From assembly GCF_019457885.1 (NCBI RefSeq), contig NZ_JAHZST010000008.1, positions 124,001 through 188,000 of the forward strand: a stretch of 64,000 nucleotides of DNA, in the 5' to 3' direction. The stretch's first letter is position 1. Every line of letters starts with the position of its first letter. The position numbers and the translations under genes were made by a program. Shown here in pieces: positions 53,582 through 63,900 of this stretch. The notes beneath the pieces are model-generated. The model was given only the letters and a program-made list of their open reading frames with translations, was not told the origin of the DNA and made no database searches. This stretch comes from Shewanella nanhaiensis. Lineage in GTDB: Bacteria > Pseudomonadota > Gammaproteobacteria > Enterobacterales > Shewanellaceae.

Positions 53582-54265
53582 ATGGAAATTGAATTGTTAT
53601 ACCGTCCAGGGAATACGGCTGCCAAAGTCACTCTTGAAGAGGGGCAAACTATCACGACTGAGTCCGGCGCTATGATCGCCATGAGCGGCAATATGGACAT
53701 TACCACAACCACCCATAAGAAGAAGTCTGGTGGATTTTTGAAAGCGGCCAAACGTATGTTGGCTGGTGAGTCTCTGTTTCTGAACCATTTTGAACCTAAA
53801 CAGGGCTCAGGTGAGCTGTTTCTAGGGAGCAGTCTTGCGGGCGATATGATGACGATGGACTTAGACAATGAGAGTCTTATCGTGCAAAACAGCTCCTATA
53901 TGGCGTCATCTGAGGGGATTGATGTCGATATGGGCTGGCAAGGATTTAAGTCGCTTTTCTCGGGTGAAAGCGTGATCTGGTTGAACCTAAAAGGGCAGGG
54001 GAAGATCTTAATCTCCTCCTTTGGCGCCATCTATCCGGTGGAGGTCGACGGTGAGTATATTGTCGATTCGGGCCATATTGTGGCGTTCGATGAAACCTTA
54101 GATTTCAGTATTACTAAAGCAGGCAAGAGCTGGTGGCACTCCTACCTTGGTGGAGAGGGCTTAGTGTGTAAGTTCAAAGGCAAGGGGACAGTTTGGTGTC
54201 AATCTCATAATCCATCGAGTTTTGGTGGGGCGTTAAGCTCATCACTTCGCGCTAGAAAAGCTTAA
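53582..54265 (+). CDS. AIM24/TIGR00266 family protein, copy 2
   Basis: 227 residues, the canonical form of the family: TESGAMIAMSGNMDITTTTHKK, LAGESLFLNHFEP, SYMASSEGIDVDMGWQGFKSLFSGESV, GQGKILISSFGAIYPVEVDGEYIVDSGHIVAFDETL, GGEGLVCKFKGKGTVWCQSHN. The copies probably assemble together, given their co-expression (inference). Confidence 0.87.
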   Translation: MEIELLYRPGNTAAKVTLEEGQTITTESGAMIAMSGNMDITTTTHKKKSGGFLKAAKRMLAGESLFLNHFEPKQGSGELFLGSSLAGDMMTMDLDNESLIVQNSSYMASSEGIDVDMGWQGFKSLFSGESVIWLNLKGQGKILISSFGAIYPVEVDGEYIVDSGHIVAFDETLDFSITKAGKSWWHSYLGGEGLVCKFKGKGTVWCQSHNPSSFGGALSSSLRARKA

Positions 54266-54276
54266 GGGGAAGCGTA

Positions 54277-55326
54277 ATGAATCAAACCTATAATATTACC
54301 CTGACCGGCGAGCTGATTGGTGAGATAGAGCGCTCTGATGCTATCGCTGTTTTTGCTAAGTTATTTAAGTTGCCTCTAGACAAAGCCCATGACTTTTTTC
54401 ACAAAGCTCCATTAGTGGTGAAAAAGTCAGTGGATGGCGATACCGCCAATAAGATCCAGCAGATCCTTGAGAAGTCAGGGTTGCATTGTGAAATCAATCC
54501 GGTAGAGGTGGTTGAGACAGAGCAGAGCACTCAAGTGGGCGTGATGAGTGAGTCCGCTGTAGATGCTCAGGATGAGCAAAGCGGTCAAGAGAGGGAAGAG
54601 ATGTTAGATAGTGAATCGGAAATGACTACCGAGCCTGAGCAGCCTAGTGCGAGCTTTAAAGGTCTTAAGTTTGAGATGGCGGGGCAGCCTGATTATGGAT
54701 TTGTGACAGTACATGTGCCTGCTGGTGAGATGCTAAAGGTGGAAGCTTCAGCCATGGCGACCATGGACACTAACATGCAGATGAAAACTAAGATGCGTGG
54801 TGGGCTGGGTAGAATGGTCACTGGCGAGAATATCTTCGTTAATGAGTTTACCGCCGCGAATATGGAGGGAGAGGTGGGTATTGCTCCTGGCGCGCCGGGG
54901 GATCTGTGTCATCAGTATCTGGATAATGAGACCATCTATCTACAGAATTCAGCATTTGTTGCTTGCAGCAGCGGGATTGAGGTTGAGAGTAAATGGCAAG
55001 GGTTAGTGAAGGGCTTTTTCTCTGGTGAGAGTCTGTTTTTAATTCGGGCACAGGGCAAGGGCGATCTCTGGTTTAACTCCTATGGCGCAATTATCGAAAT
55101 TGATGTGAATGATGACTACGTGGTCGATACTGGCAACATTGTTGGCTTCACCGATGGCCTTGAGTATCAGATCACTAAAGTGGGCGGTTATAAGTCGTTC
55201 TTCTTCTCGGGAGAGGGGTTAGTGTGTCGCTTCTCTGGTAAGGGAAAGGTCTGGATCCAAACTCGAAGCTCAGCGGCATTTGTGGGCTGGGCACACTGGT
55301 TTAGGCCAGTGAAAAGCAAAGGTTAG
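54277..55326 (+). CDS. AIM24 family protein with extra N-terminal domain, copy 3
   Basis: 349 residues. Residues 1-75 (ITLTGELIGEIERSDAIAVFAKLFKLPLDKAHDFFHKAP ... ILEKSGLHCEI) form a small alpha/beta domain with the look of the ribosomal L7/L12 C-terminal fold. An acidic linker (76-122, EQSGQEREEMLDSESEM) leads to the AIM24 domain (EMAGQPDYGFVTVHVPAGE ... FSGEGLVCRFSGKGKVWIQTRS). The added domain is not in the other two copies and may bind a partner. A strong bidirectional terminator follows. Confidence 0.85.
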   Translation: MNQTYNITLTGELIGEIERSDAIAVFAKLFKLPLDKAHDFFHKAPLVVKKSVDGDTANKIQQILEKSGLHCEINPVEVVETEQSTQVGVMSESAVDAQDEQSGQEREEMLDSESEMTTEPEQPSASFKGLKFEMAGQPDYGFVTVHVPAGEMLKVEASAMATMDTNMQMKTKMRGGLGRMVTGENIFVNEFTAANMEGEVGIAPGAPGDLCHQYLDNETIYLQNSAFVACSSGIEVESKWQGLVKGFFSGESLFLIRAQGKGDLWFNSYGAIIEIDVNDDYVVDTGNIVGFTDGLEYQITKVGGYKSFFFSGEGLVCRFSGKGKVWIQTRSSAAFVGWAHWFRPVKSKG

Positions 55327-55360
55327 TCCCTAGATTTAAACGACATTAAGCGTAAGCACT

Positions 55361-55394
55361 AATAATGGCCCTATATCTCTATAGGGCCATTATT
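55361..55394. terminator. Bidirectional terminator
   Basis: A 15-bp perfect stem (AATAATGGCCCTATA and its complement) with loop TCTC, between the AIM24 operon and the convergent transporter. Confidence 0.85.
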
Positions 55395-55412
55395 ATTTAA
55401 GACGGTTTAGTC

Positions 55413-56771
55413 TTATTGATTAAATAACTGGATAATGATCAGTGTGATCAAGGCTGGGCACACATATTTTACATAGAGCGGCCAAATTCGCCAGAAGATG
55501 CTGTTACTGTCAGCTCCCTCTTGCGCTTGAATATCTTTCAGTAGACTATTTCTCTGCCACACCCAACCTAGGTAGATTGCTATGCCAAGGGCGATAAGAG
55601 GTTGAGCTCGCTCTGTGGTTAGCGTGATCATAAAGCTAAACAGTTGCTCGAAGTTCAGTACCACAGTTAGCGATAGCACGACCACAAGTGCGCCAATTAA
55701 ATAAGTAGCCCTGTTGCGGCTGATAGATTTTTTCTCCATCAGATAGCTGGTGGGCACCTCAACAATTGAGATGGCTGAGGTTAGCCCCGCTATGGTCATC
55801 AAGATGAAAAACACGAACGCCAACAGGTACTGTAGGTTGCCGCCTAAGGTCTCAAATAGTGCAGGCAGCACCGTGAACACTAAGGTGTCTGAGTTAAGTA
55901 AGCTTCCATCTTCTGCAAATATCTGCACGCCGTTATATTGGGCGACATACATGGCTGGAATAATCATTAAGGCGGCTAAAAAAGCGACACTGGTGTCTGT
56001 TAGGGTGACATATGCTGTTAGTTTGCCTAGGTCCTCTTTTTTACTTAAGTATGCGCCGTAAACCATCATGGCACCTGTACCTATGGTGAGTGAGAAGAAG
56101 GTCTGTCCCAGTGCGCCAATCAGCACATCTGGCTCCCATACTCGAGAGAAGTCTGGAACCAACAGCACCTCTAACCCTGTCATGGCACCGGGCTGGGTTA
56201 AGATGTAGATCACCCCCATCACTAAGATAAGCAGTAGTAGCGGCATCAATCTTTTTGACCACAGCTCGATCCCTTGTTGCACCCCTTGGCGGATCACTAA
56301 TACCACCATCAAGATAAACAAAGTGGTGAACACTAGATTACGAGATAGCGAGAACTCCATCAGCCAGTTTGATGCTTTTACAAAACCGAACAATTCAGCG
56401 ATGGGCGCTAAGGCGAAGCTGACAAACCAGCCTGAAAGTATGGTGTAGAAAGTGCAGATCAAGGTCGCAGTGACGATAGAGATAAAACCTATGGCCTTAC
56501 CTATTTTTCTACTGGCAGGACTTGAGCCTATTTTTGCCATCGCATCGGCTGGGTTGGTCTGTCCGTGGCGACCAATCATCAGCTCAGCAACCAGCATGGG
56601 GTAGCCGAGGATTAAGATAAGCACTAGATAAACGAGTAGAAAGGCTCCGCCACCATGGGTTGCGGCTTGAGTGGGAAACCCCCAGATATTGCCGACACCA
56701 ACAGCGGATCCGGCGGCGGCCATAATGAAGCCTAATCTGGAACTAAAATGGGTGGAGTTGGAACTGCTCAT
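55413..56771 (-). CDS. Sodium-dependent transporter, SNF (NSS) family
   Basis: 452 residues with about 11 membrane helices. The N-terminal signature RLGFIMAAAGSAVGVGNIWGFPTQAATHGGGAFLLVYL contains the first unwound helix with the Na+ and substrate sites. It imports an amino acid or related amine with Na+; LeuT-type bacterial members typically have 11-12 helices. The substrate is not evident. An Lrp-type regulator lies upstream on the same strand, 271 bp away. Confidence 0.88.
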   Translation of the reverse strand: MSSSNSTHFSSRLGFIMAAAGSAVGVGNIWGFPTQAATHGGGAFLLVYLVLILILGYPMLVAELMIGRHGQTNPADAMAKIGSSPASRKIGKAIGFISIVTATLICTFYTILSGWFVSFALAPIAELFGFVKASNWLMEFSLSRNLVFTTLFILMVVLVIRQGVQQGIELWSKRLMPLLLLILVMGVIYILTQPGAMTGLEVLLVPDFSRVWEPDVLIGALGQTFFSLTIGTGAMMVYGAYLSKKEDLGKLTAYVTLTDTSVAFLAALMIIPAMYVAQYNGVQIFAEDGSLLNSDTLVFTVLPALFETLGGNLQYLLAFVFFILMTIAGLTSAISIVEVPTSYLMEKKSISRNRATYLIGALVVVLSLTVVLNFEQLFSFMITLTTERAQPLIALGIAIYLGWVWQRNSLLKDIQAQEGADSNSIFWRIWPLYVKYVCPALITLIIIQLFNQ

Positions 56772-57042
56772 GCTTATCTCTCGCTAACAAACTGTCTTCT
56801 GAGGGGCGCATCATAGAGGTTTATACTAACAGGTCAATGGCGAATTGTGGCGTGAAACTGATTCTTGGTGATGAAACATGTTGCATTTAATTTATTTTTT
56901 GATGAAGTCTATCGTTATTTTGTTATTTCTTGATAGTTATCTGCTTGGCGGGTGGTTTGAAGGGGGTGAACGCAAAATTATTGCGTTTGAAATAAATTGT
57001 CGAGTTATGATGTTTTTCATCACAACTCGAGTCATGCACTGC

Positions 57043-57528
57043 TTAAGGGAGCTGGGTTGGTAGTGGAATGCTGGTTTTACTCTTGACCTGCTTAAGCACA
57101 AAACTGGATTTCACCCCTGAGATATGTGGGTCGGTTGTCAGCTTCTCCAGCAGAAAAGTTTTAAACTCCTTCATGTCGGCGATTAGCACCTTAAGCTGAT
57201 AATCTGCATCGCTACCCGTTAACAGGCAACACTCTTGCACCTCATCGTACTGGGTTATCTTCTCTTCAAAGGAGTCTAAAATTGCTTGAGAGTGCTTCTC
57301 TAATCTCACTTGCACATACGCGGTGAGAGAAAGATTAAAGTGCTCGGCAGAAAGCAGGGTGGCATATCCAGCAATATAGCCGCTCTCCTCCATCGCTTTT
57401 ACGCGTCGAGAGCAGGGAGAGGCTGAGAGTCCTACTCTTTCTGCCAGCTCTTGGTTAGAGAGTTTACCTTGGCCCTGTAGCAGTTTTAAGATGGCCAGAT
57501 CTATCTTATCGAGTTGCAACTCTGCCAT
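57043..57528 (-). CDS. Lrp/AsnC-family regulator
   Basis: 161 residues: helix-turn-helix (IDLAILKLLQGQGKLSNQELAERVGLSASPCSRRVKAMEESGYI) and a RAM/ACT-type ligand domain (VQECCLLTGSDADYQLKVLIADMKEF). The start was placed at ATG 57528 (MAELQLDK), where AGAGA lies upstream; a start at 57549 would overlap the upstream gene by 8 bp. It may regulate the SNF transporter (position only). A hairpin without T run lies after the stop (57001-57029). Confidence 0.87.
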   Translation of the reverse strand: MAELQLDKIDLAILKLLQGQGKLSNQELAERVGLSASPCSRRVKAMEESGYIAGYATLLSAEHFNLSLTAYVQVRLEKHSQAILDSFEEKITQYDEVQECCLLTGSDADYQLKVLIADMKEFKTFLLEKLTTDPHISGVKSSFVLKQVKSKTSIPLPTQLP

Positions 57529-57541
57529 ATGAGTGGATCTC

Positions 57542-58357
57542 TTATTCATTATATTGGGTATCTGTCAGTTTCTTTCTCTTCTCCATTAAGTTTGAATAGA
57601 TGAGAGACAGATAGGGAAAGGTTTTATGTATCACTAAGATGGATAACAGACCAATGATGCCGCCAAGAATTGTGGAGGCCAGCACATCCTGAGACCAATG
57701 CATACCCAATAACATACGACTGAAACCCATGCCTATGCTCCAGACAAAGAGTAAACCTGGGAGCACTAGATTTCCCGCAAGCAGCAGATAATAGCTGGCA
57801 ATCATGGTTAAGGTCAGCGCAAACAGGGTGTGGCCAGAGGGGAACGCAAAGCCCACCTCATGCTTCCAGTGTTGCTTGATTAAAGGTGAAAGAGTGAGCT
57901 CCGAATTAGCATAATCGAGTCTATCGAGTGTACTGCTCATCTCACTCTTACGTTCAGCTTTGGTGAGTGAGTAAAAGTTATCTGTATTGAGCAGGTATTG
58001 GCTCTCTAACCATACCGCATTGGGTCTGGACTCGTTGAAGTAGGGTTTAAGGTAGCTATTTAAGCCCAAACTCGTACACATACCCAGCGAGATAGTGAGA
58101 AAAAAGCTCATAAATTGAGGTTTTGATAAGCGCCGATATCCTAAAAGCAGAACAAGTAACACAGTAGCGACACCATAGGGAGCAGTGCCTGTCGAGGTTA
58201 ACCAAAACAATAGGTTAGCAAAGGTAGAGTCTAGTTTGATGAGCGGAAACAGTGATGTATTCAACAGCAGCAAAATGGCTGGGATAATCGCTAAAATTGC
58301 CCAACCAAAGATCATCGGGGCAAAAGGGGAGCGAAGACTGGTCGAGGGTGCTTTCAA
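57542..58357 (-). CDS. pgpB: PAP2-family phosphatase, PgpB type
   Basis: 271 residues with six membrane helices. The three phosphatase motifs are present: KPYFNESRP (KX6RP), PSGHT, and SRMLLGMHWSQDV (SRX5HX3D). The stretch SRPNAVWLESQYLL matches E. coli PgpB, which dephosphorylates phosphatidylglycerophosphate and undecaprenyl diphosphate. Upstream of and close to the Lrp gene, probably co-transcribed. Confidence 0.85.
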   Translation of the reverse strand: MKAPSTSLRSPFAPMIFGWAILAIIPAILLLLNTSLFPLIKLDSTFANLLFWLTSTGTAPYGVATVLLVLLLGYRRLSKPQFMSFFLTISLGMCTSLGLNSYLKPYFNESRPNAVWLESQYLLNTDNFYSLTKAERKSEMSSTLDRLDYANSELTLSPLIKQHWKHEVGFAFPSGHTLFALTLTMIASYYLLLAGNLVLPGLLFVWSIGMGFSRMLLGMHWSQDVLASTILGGIIGLLSILVIHKTFPYLSLIYSNLMEKRKKLTDTQYNE

Positions 58358-58540
58358 GAATATGGCCTTTTAGTACAGTTTGTGTGCATTTTGATACTAA
58401 GGGTTAGGCTAACTTGCCAAAAACTGATTGCCAAGCAGATAGCCTGATAAAGCAGTAAATTGAATGAATTAGCATCAGAGGTTTAACCCCTGCTTAACAC
58501 TTGTGTAAATTGTTACCTTGAAAAGAGCGCAAAGAGTGAA

Positions 58541-58570
58541 AATCCCCATGGTGCAATTGCAATTGGGGAT
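58541..58570 (-). terminator. Terminator of creD
   Basis: ATCCCCA/TGGGGAT with TTTT on the minus strand, 23 bp after the creD stop. Confidence 0.7.
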
Positions 58571-58592
58571 CTCATTCCGATTGGTATTAAGC

Positions 58593-59939
58593 TTAAGTCT
58601 CCATGCTCTTATGGCGCGTAATAAACATCAAGATCAGCAGCACGGTCAACAGTAAACCTGTTCCCATTAGTAGCGCGTAATCTTCCAGTTTTAGTATGGA
58701 GTAGAGAACGCCATACAGACTGGTTAGCATGGTGGCGATAATCGCGCCCTTTTTATAACTTGCTGTGGCGCTGGCCACATAGGCAGACACTGATAGCACA
58801 GGGATGGATGCGGCAATAGTGTATGCATAGTTAAACTCTAGGTGCTCCGAGAGTGAAAGTAGCAGTAGGTAGAAGAGGGTGACAGCGCAGCCAACTAACA
58901 GGTACTGAACCAAGTTAAGGCGCGTGTTTTGTCCAAGTTCAAATATCAAGAGCACGATAAAGGTGAGTGCGATAAATAACATGCCGTATTTTACCGAGCG
59001 CTCAATCTTGCCGTAGTGGGTGACAGGCTCAAAAAGCTGACTACTTGCTTGCACTTCGGTGAGGTTGATATCTTGACTGCTGCTGAATACCTGAGGGTAG
59101 TTACGGGTCAGGTGGCTTATTTTCCAGTCTGCACTGAATCCCGAGTCTGATATCTCTCTGTTGGTGGGTAAGATCCCGTTGAAGCTTGGGTGAGGCCAAT
59201 CTGTGGTGATGGCGATATCTGTGTGTTCACCCAAAGGCAGTGCGCTAATGGACTGAGAGCCGCGAAGTGCAATGGCAAAGTCGACCTCAAAGTCATTTTG
59301 CTGAAGGTTTATTGAGAGTGGTTGGTGGAAGCCTCGTTCCAATCCCTGTTGTCGCTCTAACCCTGTACCGGGCATGATCCCCGCCTGGGCTTGAGTTAGC
59401 AGTACCTTACCTTCGCTATTTAAGAGGGTTAATCTCTCTATCTTCTCAATCGCTTGGTTTGCGGAGATCCCGAATATAAGTCTGGCGTTATCTGTTTTTA
59501 GCTCAATGAGGTTTGGAATGTCCAACTCAGGCATAACAAATCTGGCCTTGCCAGACACCTCAGCATTGTAGACCAGTGATTGATATATCCCCCTTGAGCG
59601 AAAATCATGTTTAAGATCCATATTCAGTTTTAGCTGTTTAGGAAGTATCACAAGCTCACTTTGATATTCGGACTTATATTTTACTGGTTCACCTGCATCA
59701 TTGACTTTCTCATGCACCATTTGGTAGCGGTATGGGATGACAAGCGCCGGCCCTGAGATACGCTGCTGTGGCCCCCAAGATTGCCCAATCTCCTCGACCA
59801 CGTCGTTGTAGAGGTATTGTCTGTCTGAGGTCATGTTCATCACTATCCCTAAGGGGATTGATGACAGAAGTGAGATGCCAACCAAGATAATTATCTTGTG
59901 GGTGATATTACTGGCGGCGGTGGTGAATAAGTTAAGCAT
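58593..59939 (-). CDS. creD: Inner membrane protein CreD
   Basis: 448 residues. One membrane helix at the N-terminus (IIILVGISLLSSIPLGIVMNM), a large periplasmic part (EEIGQSWGPQQRISGPALVIPYR ... RSRGIYQSLVYNAEVSGKARF, SQSISALPLGEHTDIAITTDWPHPSFNG) and a cluster of C-terminal helices. These blocks define CreD/CET, an envelope protein of the CreBC regulon. No creBC genes are beside it here. GGAAGG precedes the ATG. Confidence 0.9.
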   Translation of the reverse strand: MLNLFTTAASNITHKIIILVGISLLSSIPLGIVMNMTSDRQYLYNDVVEEIGQSWGPQQRISGPALVIPYRYQMVHEKVNDAGEPVKYKSEYQSELVILPKQLKLNMDLKHDFRSRGIYQSLVYNAEVSGKARFVMPELDIPNLIELKTDNARLIFGISANQAIEKIERLTLLNSEGKVLLTQAQAGIMPGTGLERQQGLERGFHQPLSINLQQNDFEVDFAIALRGSQSISALPLGEHTDIAITTDWPHPSFNGILPTNREISDSGFSADWKISHLTRNYPQVFSSSQDINLTEVQASSQLFEPVTHYGKIERSVKYGMLFIALTFIVLLIFELGQNTRLNLVQYLLVGCAVTLFYLLLLSLSEHLEFNYAYTIAASIPVLSVSAYVASATASYKKGAIIATMLTSLYGVLYSILKLEDYALLMGTGLLLTVLLILMFITRHKSMET

Positions 59940-60073
59940 TGCTGATTACCTTCCCTTTATCTACGGTATTTTCCTTGGGGACTATTGGAGCAGAATTTAA
60001 CGGGGCAAGGGGGGCAAGGCGGTGATCAATTGTGGCTAAAAAGAGGCAATCTATTCCAAACTATTCCAAAAAC

Positions 60074-60098
60074 AAAAAAGAGCGCCTAAACGCTCTTT
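60074..60098 (-). terminator. Terminator of ubiK
   Basis: AAAGAGCG/CGCTCTTT with T6 on the minus strand. Confidence 0.85.
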
Positions 60099-60149
60099 GT
60101 TATCGTCTCGAGTCAGCGAGCTGTGCCACTGGGAGCTTATTGATAAGAA

Positions 60150-60416
60150 CTACTCGGCAGACTCTTCGCGTTCGTTAAGCTTCTTTTCGAGTGCATCTAC
60201 TTGTGCTTGAAGTGCTTCAAGTTTTTCGCGAGTTTTCAGCAATACATGCTGCTGTACCTCAAACTCCTCATGGGAAACCACATCTAACTTCATTAGCTGG
60301 TTTTGCAAGATCTGTTTACTCTTCTCTTCAAACTCGCCAGCAAACTGCTTTAGTCCATTTGGCAGGTTATCACTTAGCTGCTTAGCAACCTCTTCGAGTT
60401 TCTTGGGATTAATCAT
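60150..60416 (-). CDS. ubiK: Ubiquinone biosynthesis accessory factor UbiK
   Basis: 88 residues: amphipathic N-terminal helix (PKKLEEVAKQLSDNLPNGLKQFAGEFEEK), conserved core LDVVSHEEFEVQQHVLLKTREKLEAL, then a trimeric coiled coil. It matches the YqiC/BMFP family. UbiK works with UbiJ in aerobic coenzyme Q synthesis. Single gene. Confidence 0.9.
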   Translation of the reverse strand: MINPKKLEEVAKQLSDNLPNGLKQFAGEFEEKSKQILQNQLMKLDVVSHEEFEVQQHVLLKTREKLEALQAQVDALEKKLNEREESAE

Positions 60417-60471
60417 GATCGGTTTCCGCCATTGGCTAATTAGAGCTTAATAATAGCTAAGATTGTACCTG

Positions 60472-60785
60472 ATACCAATCGGTATAAGAAAGTGATCTAC
60501 TCAGAGTTTTTTTGGCAAGCTAATTCAAGGCGAATGAATGACAGAATGGTTATTCCCTTGTGAGTTCATTCAACGCAGAAGTAGGCAGCCAAAAACACTC
60601 CTTACAGGCGAGTTTTAGCACATCCGATGCAGCGTTAACGAGCTTAAACGTAGAACAACTATGTTCCTCACTCGTTGCAAACCACATGGATGTGGTGAAT
60701 GTCATTAATGCAGGAGCAATTAAAGGCCTTGCCTCAGAAGCGCTAAACTCTCGCTGAGCGATCACATCTTTATACCGATTGGTAT
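60472..60785. mobile_element. MITE-like element
   Basis: 314 bp bounded by inverted ends of about 26 bp: ATACCAATCGGTATAA at the left (60472-60487) and its complement at the right (60770-60785), each continuing towards a GATC with few differences (60488-60497 and 60760-60769). There is no transposase inside; the 65-71 codon frames on both strands are not credible genes. Isolated partial copies of the end (ATTGGTATTAA) occur at 58574, 60843, 51610 and 41134. No target-site duplication could be seen. Confidence 0.65.
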
Positions 60786-60853
60786 GAGGCGGTCGTTTTT
60801 AGGAACTAGCTGAGATCAATAACTGCAGATCTGATCTTTAGATTGGTATTAAT

Positions 60854-60890
60854 AAAAAAGCCCCCACTCAAGAGATTGAGCAGGGGCTTT
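60854..60890 (-). terminator. Terminator of the RND gene
   Basis: AAAGCCCC...GGGGCTTT with inner ACTCA/TGAG pairs and T6 on the minus strand, 21 bp after the stop. Confidence 0.88.
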
Positions 60891-60910
60891 AAGTTAACTG
60901 AATACAGCTA

Positions 60911-63900
60911 TTAGCTGAGCTTTAGCTCCTCTTCAAACTCGGGGAGAGGCTCATGTCTCTCTGCTAGGTAAGTGTAGATAACAGGCAGAACAAACAGGGT
61001 AAAGGCGGTGCCGATGGCTAAGCCTGAAACAATAACAAGACCGATATTGAATCGAGCGACAGCCCCTGCGCCAACGGCGAACAGCAGCGGAATAAGACCC
61101 GCGATCATGGCCGCAGTAGTCATCAAGATTGGGCGTAAACGAACTGTGGCTGCAAGTTTAATGGCGTCCATCTTGCTGAGGCCATTATGCAACTGCTCCT
61201 CCTTGGCCACCTCACACATCAAGATCCCGTGTTTCGTGATGAGTCCCACTAAGGTGATAAGCCCAACCTGAGTGTAGATGTTCATCGACGATAGACCAAA
61301 GATATGGGTCCAACCCAGAGCAATTAAGGCGCCACTGATAGCCAGAGGCACAGAGACCAGTATCACTAAAGGATCTCTGACACTTTCGAATTGACTTGCT
61401 AGGACTAAGAAGATGATCGCTAGTGCTAAACCAAAGGTGGCAAATAGTGCAGAACCTTCGGTTACGTACTGACGCGCTTCACCCAGGAAATCATAGTCGT
61501 AGCCCTTAGGTAGGTCGTTATCCCCTATATTTTTCAGGAAATCGATAGCATCACCTATCGCTACACCTGGTGTGGCAACTCCACCTACAGTTAACGCATT
61601 CATCTGGTTAAAGTGAGGTAGTGAACGTGGCTGCGCGACCATCTCGATATCCACTAAGCTGGAAAGTGGAATAGAGCGACCATCTGCAGCCTTAACGTAG
61701 AAACCGTCAAGGGATTCTGGGTTGTCTCGGAACTGACGCTCAACCTGTGGGATAACCTCATAGGAGCGGCCATCTAGGTTGATGCGGTTAACATAACCAT
61801 CACTCATCATGGTGGTTAAGGTGACCCCGATATCTTGCATTGTGATGCCGTAACTGCCGGCAAGGTCACGCTTGATATGGATCTTCATGGTACCGGAATC
61901 AAACTTAAGGTTGATCTCTGAGTAGACAAACAGCGGGCTATTTTGCACCTTCTCAAGTACGCTGCTGCCTATCTGGAACAGGCTTTCAAATGAGTTTGAT
62001 GTGGTGATCACAAACTGGATAGGTAAGCCCCCTGAAGCGCCAGGAAGCTCAGGCATCTGGAATGTGGTCACGGCCATGCCTGGGATCTGCTTCACCTCAT
62101 CCCCCAAAATCTTCTGCATCTCCTTTTGGCTCTTATCGCGCTCACTCCAAGGTACTAAAGGTGCGATACCAAAGGCTTGATTAGAGCTTGGTATTCCAAC
62201 AAAAGCCAATGATGCATCACTTTCTGGATGTGATTTGATGATATCGGTGACTAAGGTCATATTAGATTGAATGTAATCTAAGTTAGCCGTTGAAGGCGCG
62301 GTGCCCATCATCATCACAACACTCTTGTCTTCGTTCGGTGCCAGCTCCGAGGGGATAAAGCTGAACAGAACAGGCAAGGTGGCGAAAACAATGAAGGCGA
62401 ATGCGATAACCACAGGACGACGCTCCATCACCGCATTAAGCATGCTCTGGTAGCGGTTTGTCATCCCTTCTAGGAAGCGCTCAACACCTTGTTCGAAACG
62501 GTTAGGCGTCGAGTGAGGCTTTAAGATTTTCGAGCACATCATAGGGGAGAGTGTGAGTGCCACGATCCCTGAGATAAACACTGCTCCAGCTAAGGTGAGG
62601 GCAAACTCTTTAAATAGAGATCCCGTTATTCCACCCATCAAGGCTATCGGCGCATAAACCGCTGCTAGTGTGATGGTCATGGAGATCACCGGAACCGCGA
62701 TCTCACGGGTTCCGATAATGGCAGCTCTAAAGGGAGTTTCACCGAGCTTGATATGTCGGTCGACGTTTTCCACTACCACGATGGCATCATCCACCACTAA
62801 GCCGATAGCAAGTACCATGGCAAGCAGGGTCATCAGGTTTAAGGTAAAGCCAAACATCTGCATGATGACGGCAACACCGATGAGGGAGAGTGGTATGGTG
62901 ACAATCGGAATTATCACAGCACGTAGCGACCCGAGAAACAGGGTGATGACCACGATAACAATGAGTGCGGCTTCGCCTATGGTTTTAATCACCTCAGAGA
63001 TGGACTCATCGATCGCCAATGAGGAGTCATAGAGAATGCGAGCCTTCATCGATACAGGGAGGTTACGCTGAATATCAGGCATCAACTCACGGGCATCTTC
63101 GGCAACGATAAGCGGGTTTGCGGTTGGTGTGACATCGAGTCCAACAACGACCGCCTCTTGACCATCGGCCAGTGCTCGGTAGACATCGTGGCTCTTATCT
63201 AGACTCACCTCGGCAATATCACCTAAACGAACCACAAGACCATCTTTACTGGCGATCACTAGCTTTTTCAGCTCTTCAACGGTGGCAACTTGAGTATCTG
63301 CCGTGCCATTAAAGAGGGTAAATGTACCGTTGGCCTGACCTACTGCCGATTGGTAGTTGTTGGCTTGTAGTACCTGCATCACTTCGCTTGATGAGAGGTT
63401 AAACGCGCCCATACGTGCCGGATCTAACCATATTCTCATGGCATATTTGATACCACCGTAGAGGTTCACTTTAGCCACACCGTTGATGGTAAATAGCTGA
63501 GGCTTTACCACTCGCTCTAGGTAATCTGTTATCTGGCTAGAGTTGATCTGATCGCTATAGAAGGAGATATAGAGTACTGAGGTTTGAGAGCCAGTGGACA
63601 TATCAACGGTGGAGTCTTCCGCCTCTTTAGGCAGTTGAGAGCGTACCGAGTTAACCTTGGCGAGAATATCCGCCAACGCACCGTTTGGATCGGTATTGAG
63701 CTTCATATAGACAGTGATCTTGGAGGTGCCTAGAGAGCTGTCTGAGGTCATAAAGTCGACGTTGTCAGCCTGAGCCAGTGCTTGCTCTAAGGGCTGAGTA
63801 ATAAAGCCCTGAATAAGATTTGCATCGGCGCCATAGTAGCTGGTGGAGACGGTGACTACGGTATTGGTCATCTCAGGATATTCACGAACCTGCATGCTAC

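Noticed and set aside
56878..57063. 61-codon frame between the transporter and Lrp genes
   Set aside because: No ribosome site, low-complexity hydrophobic start, and it overlaps the end of the Lrp gene.
60550..60765. Short frames on both strands within the MITE
   Set aside because: Mirror frames in a non-coding element; neither has a start context or a recognisable family.
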